A stretch of 64,000 nt of DNA, taken from positions 19,270-83,269 of the forward strand of contig JAJEHX010000006.1 in the NCBI GenBank assembly GCA_022823465.1, written 5' to 3'. This DNA comes from Candidatus Latescibacterota bacterium (GTDB lineage: Bacteria; JAAXHH01). The notes under the pieces were generated by a model. It made no database searches. It was not told the origin of the DNA and saw only the letters and a program-made list of their open reading frames with translations. The position numbers and the translations under genes are program-made. Each line of letters begins with the position of its first letter. The stretch's first letter is position 1. This document shows positions 57,756-64,000 of this stretch, one piece after another.

Positions 57756-58838
57756 TTACCTTCCCTTTGCAACGGGGTAGAAACTCAGGGTGGCGCGCTT
57801 CCCCGCCCCTTCGTCCGCGATGACCATGGTATGGTCGGAGGCAAAGGCGATGCCCTCGGCCTGGCGATGCCGGCCGGCTTTCAGCTTGCTTACGGCGAGG
57901 ACCGTTCCCCGCGGCGTGATCTCGGCAACGGCACGCTGGCGGGCGGCCACGACAAAATAGTTTCCCGATGCCGGATGCCGTTCGATGCCCGAGGGCTGAA
58001 ACTTCTTGTGGTCGATAGGACGCGCTAGCATGGAGGCCTCTATGAGAACAGGTCCGCCTTCGACGAGCCGCCGGGTGTCGACCGACCAGCGGTATATGGC
58101 AATCATATCCGCCTGCCCGGCTTTTCTCGGGTTCTTGCTGACGAGCAGCAGCACGCGTTGATCCGGGTCGTACGCGAGGCCCTCTATTTCATGAAACCGT
58201 CCGACGCCTGTCTCATGCCGAGTGTAGGACACGGTCGCCCCGTCGTCGCCTTCGCCGAACTCGTACAGCCGGCCCGAACTCGAGACGAGGTACAACCGGC
58301 CTTCGGCGGCGGCGATGCCTTCCAGATCGTCGGCAACCCGGCCACGGGGACCGCCCAGTTTGAAATCCTTCACGACCGAACCGTCGCGATAGTCGATTTC
58401 CACCACTGTGCCCTTTTCGTCATCGTGGGCGAGAAGCCGGTTACCCGCGAGCATGGCCAGACCGGAAACCTCCCGCAACCGCTTCGGCAGCTTCAGATGC
58501 CGGGCCGGTTCTTCGAAATCGTAGCTATCGAGGGCGGGATGGTCCCCACGGCTCTCAGAGGCGGGATGATCCCCACGCGGCGCGGCGGAAGCGGATACCT
58601 GCGTGAGCGGGACTTCGGCTCCGGCGCTCGCATCGGAATCGACCGCCGCGCCCTGCATCGCAGGCACACCACCTGATGCGTCCTTTCGCGCCGCCACGTC
58701 CGGATCGACCGATGCCTCCTGCCGGGCTTCCGCGTCCGGATCGACCGGCGCGTCCTCCTGCACGAACAACGCCGCCGCGAAAAACACCACGCTGAAGCCC
58801 AGAAACCCCGCCAGGAGCCTGTTGCCCGAAGCCCTCAT
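57756..58838 (-). CDS. Membrane-anchored beta-propeller protein (SdiA-regulated/phytase-like)
   Basis: N-terminal anchor MRASGNRLLAGFLGFSVVFFAAALFV; LPKRLREVSGLAMLAGNRLLAHDDEKGTVVEIDYRDGSVVKDFKLGG, DLEGIAAAEGRLYLVSSSGRLYEF, EIEGLAYDPDQRVLLLVSKNP. Confidence 0.8.
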   Translation of the reverse strand: MRASGNRLLAGFLGFSVVFFAAALFVQEDAPVDPDAEARQEASVDPDVAARKDASGGVPAMQGAAVDSDASAGAEVPLTQVSASAAPRGDHPASESRGDHPALDSYDFEEPARHLKLPKRLREVSGLAMLAGNRLLAHDDEKGTVVEIDYRDGSVVKDFKLGGPRGRVADDLEGIAAAEGRLYLVSSSGRLYEFGEGDDGATVSYTRHETGVGRFHEIEGLAYDPDQRVLLLVSKNPRKAGQADMIAIYRWSVDTRRLVEGGPVLIEASMLARPIDHKKFQPSGIERHPASGNYFVVAARQRAVAEITPRGTVLAVSKLKAGRHRQAEGIAFASDHTMVIADEGAGKRATLSFYPVAKGR

Positions 58839-58858
58839 ACGCCCCCTGTCTCCTCAAC

Positions 58859-59782
58859 TCACGACCGCGGCCGCTCCTCCAACTCCACCTTCGCGGCATA
58901 TCCACCGGTGATCTCTTCAAGCGCCGAGGTGAAGGCGGCCGGGTCCGCCTTTTTCTTCAACCGGACGTCGAACTCGACAATCGAGGCGTCGCCTGTCTGC
59001 TCGACGGTTCCCGCGTGCTGCCAGCGCGCGGCATGGGTCGCCAGGAGCGCTTCGGCGGCCTGCCGCGCCGCCCCGGTCCGCGACGTGTGCACCCTGAGCC
59101 TGGCGTTGAAGGGCTTGGGTTTCTTATCCCCCGGGGGGTCGCTTCCGCCAGGCATCGCCTCCTCCCTGGCCGGATGCACCAGCCTGAACCCGGATACCAC
59201 CGCGGGCTCCGCGCCCCAGTTCATGCGCCAGACGGCGAGCACGACGACATTAAAAGCCACCGACGCCAGGATCGCCACTGAACCGTACTGTATCCCGGCC
59301 GCCAGCCCGATACCGATGACAATGAACATATAGGTGGCGTCCATGGTTTCGCTCAACGACGTGCGGAAGCGCACCGCGGCGACAATGCCCGCGATGCTGA
59401 AGGCCAGGGCGATGCTGTCCTTTACGAGAAACACGACGAGGGCGATCGCTATGGGGACGACGAGGAGGGTCTGGGCAAAGGACTGGTCGTATTTCTTGCG
59501 GGGCCGCGTCCAGCGATAGACCCAGACCACGGGCAGGGCGAAAAGAAAGGAGAACAGCAACGACATCGTCACGGGAATAAACACCTCGGTCAGTCCCGCG
59601 TCGGGCTGGGCCTGTTCGAAATTCATGGCCGAAAGCGAGCTTTCTTCGATTCGCTCGGCCACCTGAAGTTCGACGAAGACCCCGGGAAGCAGCTCCCACA
59701 GGGCCCCGAAAAACAGGAACGTGGCGAAATAGTGGACCACGAGCCGGATAATGATATGGTCGAGCAGGTTAGTTCCTTTCAT
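58859..59782 (-). CDS. DUF4956-like membrane protein
   Basis: TM helices then DSIALAFSIAGIVAAVRFRTSLSETMDATYMFIVIGIGLAAGIQYGSVAILASVAFNVVVLAVWRMNWG. Confidence 0.82.
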   Translation of the reverse strand: MKGTNLLDHIIIRLVVHYFATFLFFGALWELLPGVFVELQVAERIEESSLSAMNFEQAQPDAGLTEVFIPVTMSLLFSFLFALPVVWVYRWTRPRKKYDQSFAQTLLVVPIAIALVVFLVKDSIALAFSIAGIVAAVRFRTSLSETMDATYMFIVIGIGLAAGIQYGSVAILASVAFNVVVLAVWRMNWGAEPAVVSGFRLVHPAREEAMPGGSDPPGDKKPKPFNARLRVHTSRTGAARQAAEALLATHAARWQHAGTVEQTGDASIVEFDVRLKKKADPAAFTSALEEITGGYAAKVELEERPRS

Positions 59783-59829
59783 AAATCACCTCGGTATCGT
59801 GCGATGCGAGCGCGGCGAACCCACACGCC

Positions 59830-61023
59830 CTACCACGTGAAGCTTAATGTGCCGACGGCGCGCGAAGGGGACCCGGGGCTGCCCGTATCCAGGGCCTTGT
59901 ACTGTCCGGGCACGGCTGACCAGCCTTCGTAGATGTTGCCCGCCAGGTAATAACGCCGCGCCGGGCCGGGTTCCGCCGGCGGGCCGCCCGACAGGAAGAG
60001 TTCGTAGAAATGATCCGGAGGAGCCGGACCGGTCTGATCGGCGTAAGGTACGTACTCCCCGAGTCCGTCGCCGTCTACGTCCGTCCGAATCCAGTCGAGC
60101 ATGAGCAGATTGTGATAGGTTCGGTCGGCGATCATGGCAAGCGCCTCGGCGTCGAACCGCGCGATGATCGCATCGGCGTCCGGAAGCGACCGGCTGACGG
60201 CGAGGCGAAGCGAACGCGTGAGCAGCGGCGTCGAACCGAAGGCCAGGCGCGTTCGCGCTTCTTCTCCGTGGTTGCCGACGAGGTACTGGACGACAAGGTC
60301 GTCCATCAGCGCGTAATCCACCTCGCCGTCGAGGAGCCTGGCGACGCTGTCCTCATCGCTGTTCGAGCGGACGAAAACCGGTCCGTCTGTTCGTTCGGCC
60401 ACGTTGGCGTACGCCTTCCCGGCGACCAGGGCGACCTTTGTCCCGGCGAGGCCGGCCAGCGAGGTCGCGGACACGTCACCGCCCCTCCGCCCGACGAGCA
60501 TCAACCGGTTCTCGAGATAGGGCCGCGAGTAAAGCATCTCACCTTCCCGCGCTTCGTTCTTCTGGTCCGCCTGGTCCGCCGGGTCCGCCTGGTCCGCCGG
60601 GTCCGTCCAGACCGCCGCGCTTCCGTCGAACCCCCCGTTCAGCAGTGCGGACGACAACCTGTCCTCGTCCATGACGATCGTTTGGGCGTCTATTCCCATG
60701 CGCTCCAGGGCAGCGTCCACCAGATCAAGGGCGAACCGCGGTCTTCCCGGCGCGTTGACGAAGGGCGGCCACGTCGTCGTCACCAGCCGCAACTGCCGGC
60801 TCGACAGCGCGGGATGGTCACCGGGCGCGCCAACCGTAGCGGATGCGGATGCCGGAACATCGGCGGCGCCCTCTTGCTTAAAAGCGCCTCCCGATGCGTC
60901 GTCGCCCTGCACTTCCACTTCGGTATCGAACAACGCGAACTCCTCGACGATCACCGCCACCAGGAAAAACACGAAGCTGCAGACCAGAAACCATACCAGG
61001 AGCCTGTTACCCGGTCTGACCAT
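59830..61023 (-). CDS. Membrane-anchored periplasmic solute-binding protein (family 3-like)
   Basis: MVRPGNRLLVWFLVCSFVFFLVAVIVEE anchor; LRLVTTTWPPFVNAPGRPRFALDLVDAALERMGI..., MLYSRPYLENRLMLVGRRGG, LAGLAGTKVALVAGKAYANV, RLLDGEVDYALMDDLVVQYLV. Confidence 0.82.
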   Translation of the reverse strand: MVRPGNRLLVWFLVCSFVFFLVAVIVEEFALFDTEVEVQGDDASGGAFKQEGAADVPASASATVGAPGDHPALSSRQLRLVTTTWPPFVNAPGRPRFALDLVDAALERMGIDAQTIVMDEDRLSSALLNGGFDGSAAVWTDPADQADPADQADQKNEAREGEMLYSRPYLENRLMLVGRRGGDVSATSLAGLAGTKVALVAGKAYANVAERTDGPVFVRSNSDEDSVARLLDGEVDYALMDDLVVQYLVGNHGEEARTRLAFGSTPLLTRSLRLAVSRSLPDADAIIARFDAEALAMIADRTYHNLLMLDWIRTDVDGDGLGEYVPYADQTGPAPPDHFYELFLSGGPPAEPGPARRYYLAGNIYEGWSAVPGQYKALDTGSPGSPSRAVGTLSFTW

Positions 61024-61255
61024 GATCCTACTCCTCTTCAACTGCAATTCACCGGTATGTGCCCGAATTCATGCTCAGGCATCGTGACGAAGGCAGCCGG
61101 ACTCGCGGATTTTCTTCTTCGGATGTGCTTGTTGAAGAAGCAAGAAATTGCTATAGAAGGTTCCCTGGACGTCACAGGGAAGTTCATAAGATAAAATAAT
61201 GGCTGCGCCATACTTCGCAAACGGATACTTCTAGCATCCCGCAACTATCCCGGCA

Positions 61256-61317
61256 CTTGAAAAGGAGCATTGGAGCTTGAAAAGGGGCATTGGAAGGACT
61301 TGAAAGGACATTGGAAA
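61256..61317. repeat. Three imperfect ~20-bp tandem units upstream of the LRR lipoprotein
   Basis: cttgaaaaggagcattggag / cttgaaaaggggcattggaagga / cttgaaaggacattggaaa. Confidence 0.75.
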
Positions 61318-61422
61318 TTTTCATTGTAAAAACTGTTGTATTACTGAAGTAATGGACGTACCGTTAAACGAACATCCCGTTAAAAGGACCAATGCGAAGA
61401 TCCCCGTTCCGGGAGTATCCTG

Positions 61423-62946
61423 TTGTTACGTACGTCCCGCCTGACTTTCTCCCTTATCGCTTTACTGGTCTTGCCGGTGCTGGTTTCGTGTGGCGGCGGT
61501 GGTTCTTCGACGCCGACGTCGCCAGGCACTCCACCCGCTCCACCGCCTCCGACGACTCCGCCTCCAACGACTCCGCCTCCAACGACTCCGCCGCCAACGC
61601 CGCCAACGCCGCCGCCAACGCCGCCACCGCCAACGCCCGTACCGACCACGATCAGGATCATGCCGGACAGCCTGACGCTGACCTCCCCGGGCCAGACCGC
61701 GCAGCTGACCGCCACGGTCAACGATCAGAACAACAGTCCCATCACCGGGGCAACGGTGGCCTGGTCTTCCGGCAACACGAACGTAGCCAGCGTGAGCGCC
61801 GGCGGCCTGGTCACAGCCGTGACCAACGGCACGACACGGATCACCGCCCGTTCCGGGAACGTCTCGAACGGGATAACGGTGACCGTATCGACGCCCGTTC
61901 CCAACCGCGCCCCGGAAGCAGTGGGTGAGATTGAAGATCTGAGGCTGGTCGAGGGAGGACCGACCGAGGAACTGGACGTGTCCGACGCATTCCGCGACCC
62001 CGAAGGCGACAAGCTGGAATATACGGCCGTATCCAGCGACGAACTGGCGGCTACGGTCGAAGCGATGGAAGCGCGGATCATCATCCGGCCCGGATCGGCC
62101 GGCAGAACGACGATTTCAGTCCGCGCAACCGACCCGGCCGGCCTGAGCGCCACGCAAAACTTCATCGCGACGACGGTCGTTTCGAGCGCCAACCGGAACG
62201 CGCTCATCGCGTTTTACGAAAAAACGGGCGGACCGGAATGGACAGACCGGAAGGACTGGCTGTCCAACGCCCCGCTCGATGCCTGGCATGGCGTCACGAC
62301 CGACGCCGACGGCATGGTCACCAGGCTGGAGCTAAGCGGGAACAATCTCCAGGGGACGCTTCCGGACGAAATCGGGCAACTTGGTGATCTCACGGTGCTG
62401 AACCTCGGCGGCAATCACTTGTCCGGCCACGTTCCGGTTGAGATCGGTCAGTTGACCTTCCTGGAAGCGTTGAACCTGGAAGAAAACCAGCTGACGGGAA
62501 CCATACCCTCGGAAATCGAGCACCTGGAAAACCTCGAAACCCTCCATCTCGCCGGAAACCAACTGTCGGGCGACCTGCCCGCGGCACTTGAACACCTGGA
62601 GGCGCTCGAGACGCTTGTCCTCGGGGATAACGCCTTCTCGGGGTCCATCCCGCCCGAAATCGGACAACTGCACGCCCTCATCCACCTGGACCTTTCGATC
62701 AATCGGCTGACGGGTTCGCTGCCGGAGGAAATCGGCAGCCTTCGAAACCTGGCCCGGCTCAACGTAGCCTCGAACCCGGAACTTTCCGGACCGCTGCCCC
62801 TGTCGCTCGCGAGTCTCAGCCTGGAAAGCCTGCACGTGAGCGGAACGCTGCTTTGCGTGCCGTTATCCGAGGCATTCCAGGAGTGGCTGGGTGAAATTGC
62901 GGATCTCAGCGAAATAGCAGGCTGTCCGGACGAAACAGATCCTTAA
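61423..62946 (+). CDS. Lipoprotein with Pro/Thr-rich stalk, BIG2-like Ig domain and leucine-rich repeats
   Basis: LLVLPVLVSC lipobox; PPTTPPPTTPPPT stalk; SLTLTSPGQTAQLTATVNDQNNSPITGATVAWSSGNTNVASVSAGGLVTAVTNGTTRITA; LTVLNLGGNHLSGHVPVEIGQL-type LRRs; TTG start. Confidence 0.9.
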   Translation: MLRTSRLTFSLIALLVLPVLVSCGGGGSSTPTSPGTPPAPPPPTTPPPTTPPPTTPPPTPPTPPPTPPPPTPVPTTIRIMPDSLTLTSPGQTAQLTATVNDQNNSPITGATVAWSSGNTNVASVSAGGLVTAVTNGTTRITARSGNVSNGITVTVSTPVPNRAPEAVGEIEDLRLVEGGPTEELDVSDAFRDPEGDKLEYTAVSSDELAATVEAMEARIIIRPGSAGRTTISVRATDPAGLSATQNFIATTVVSSANRNALIAFYEKTGGPEWTDRKDWLSNAPLDAWHGVTTDADGMVTRLELSGNNLQGTLPDEIGQLGDLTVLNLGGNHLSGHVPVEIGQLTFLEALNLEENQLTGTIPSEIEHLENLETLHLAGNQLSGDLPAALEHLEALETLVLGDNAFSGSIPPEIGQLHALIHLDLSINRLTGSLPEEIGSLRNLARLNVASNPELSGPLPLSLASLSLESLHVSGTLLCVPLSEAFQEWLGEIADLSEIAGCPDETDP

Positions 62947-62987
62947 CTGCCGCGACGTTCATCGTCGCCGCGTGGCGTGGCCAACCG

Positions 62988-64000
62988 ATGTCTCGTATCG
63001 CAAAACTGGGATTCCCGCTGGCCCTTTGCCTGGTGACCATATCCCTGTTCACCTGCGGGAAAGACAGTCCCACCGGCTCCTCCCGGCCGGGAGGGACCGC
63101 GCCTCTGACCGCGCCGAAAGTCGCGACCCCGCCGCAGAACAGAGCCGGTGAAACCGCGCCACAGGCCACCGCAGCCCCGCTAAACACTGCTGCAACCACG
63201 CCGCAGACCGGCGCGGCCACTCTGCAGACCGGCGCAGTCAAGTCACAGGCTAATGCAACCACGCCACAGACCACCCAGGCCGCGAGCGACAAGGCGGACA
63301 GCACGAAAGGCGCCGAAGCCGTCCCGAAATCCAGTCAGGTGATTCAACAGGCAACCGCGCCGGACTACGTGATCGAATCGGTGGAAGCCAGCGAAACGAG
63401 CCTGAGCGCCGGCCAGCGCTTCTCCATGAGCGCCACGGTAAAGAACCAGGGAGCGGACCTGGACGGTTTTACGCTGTCTACGCTGCGGTTCTACCAGTCC
63501 ACCGACGCGACGATCTCCACCGGCGACACGGAACTCGACACCCGGCCCATTCTACCCCTCGACGCGGACGAGACCCGGGAATGGTCCCTGCCCGTCCTCT
63601 ACGCGCCGACCACCGCCGGCACGTATTATTATGGCGCCTGCGTCGACCCCCTGGAGGAAGAAACCGACAAGCTGAACAACTGTTCGAAAGCGCTGACGCT
63701 GAGCGTCGGAGGACCCGACCTGGTGATCGACTCCCTGGCGGTGAGCGAAACCAGTCTCAGCGCAGGACAGCGCTTCTCCATGAGTGCCAGGGTGAAGAAC
63801 CAGGGCGTCGGCGCTTCGATCGACCTGACGACCCTGCGCTTCTACAGCTCGCAGGACGCGACGATCTCCACCGACGACACGGAACTCGACACCCGGCCCA
63901 TTCTTCCGCTCGACGCGGCAGAGACCCGCGAATGGTCCCTGCCCGTCCTCTACGCGCCGACCACCGCCGGCACGTATTATTATGGCGCCTGCGTCGACCC
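62988..64000 (+). CDS. Lipoprotein with tandem CARDB-like domains (partial, runs off right edge)
   Basis: Manual translation (absent from ORF track): MSRIAKLGFPLALCLVTISLFTCGKDSPTG...; repeats PDYVIESVEASETSLSAGQRFSMSATVKNQG / PDLVIDSLAVSETSLSAGQRFSMSARVKNQG ... GTYYYGACVDPLEEETDKLNNCS. Confidence 0.9.
   Translation, partial: MSRIAKLGFPLALCLVTISLFTCGKDSPTGSSRPGGTAPLTAPKVATPPQNRAGETAPQATAAPLNTAATTPQTGAATLQTGAVKSQANATTPQTTQAASDKADSTKGAEAVPKSSQVIQQATAPDYVIESVEASETSLSAGQRFSMSATVKNQGADLDGFTLSTLRFYQSTDATISTGDTELDTRPILPLDADETREWSLPVLYAPTTAGTYYYGACVDPLEEETDKLNNCSKALTLSVGGPDLVIDSLAVSETSLSAGQRFSMSARVKNQGVGASIDLTTLRFYSSQDATISTDDTELDTRPILPLDAAETREWSLPVLYAPTTAGTYYYGACVD

Noticed and set aside
61380-61721. 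Gly-rich minus-strand ORF (GGGVGGGV)
   Set aside because: Antisense of the Pro-rich stalk of the LRR lipoprotein.

Overview
GC-rich bacterial chromosomal window, probably from an uncultured environmental lineage (taxonomy is inference only), with about 55 supportable CDSs and one initiator tRNA-Met. No rRNA, CRISPR array, prophage or transposase was seen. Much of it is dispersed catabolic and oxidoreductase content: phytanoyl-CoA dioxygenase, SDRs, a ThDP enzyme, Gfo/Idh/MocA proteins, HpaI aldolases around an Ldh-family dehydrogenase, three tandem luciferase-like monooxygenases, creatininase and MR/MLE. There is also a toxin-first type II TA pair and phosphate-linked enzymes (PhoX-like, PafA-like, PPK2, metallophosphoesterase). 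Partial genes sit at both edges: thyX on the left (-) and a CARDB-repeat lipoprotein on the right (+). The most interesting signals are: (1) a compact envelope locus at 53.8-61.0 kb, with a kinase-like/BamA-type barrel protein convergent with a four-gene operon (anchored solute-binding protein, DUF4956-like membrane protein, beta-propeller, metallophosphoesterase lipoprotein) in which two unrelated proteins share the same N-terminal anchor module; (2) a recurrent pattern of short tandem duplications (about 11-46 bp period) placed over gene 3' ends and stop codons, plus related minisatellites in leaders, signal peptides and linkers; (3) dispersed small anchored coiled-coil proteins built from 11/18-residue or 'LDK' repeats, two of which share a C-terminal motif; (4) a likely bacterial iodotyrosine deiodinase; (5) PLP enzymes and a RidA domain carrying export/lipoprotein signals.
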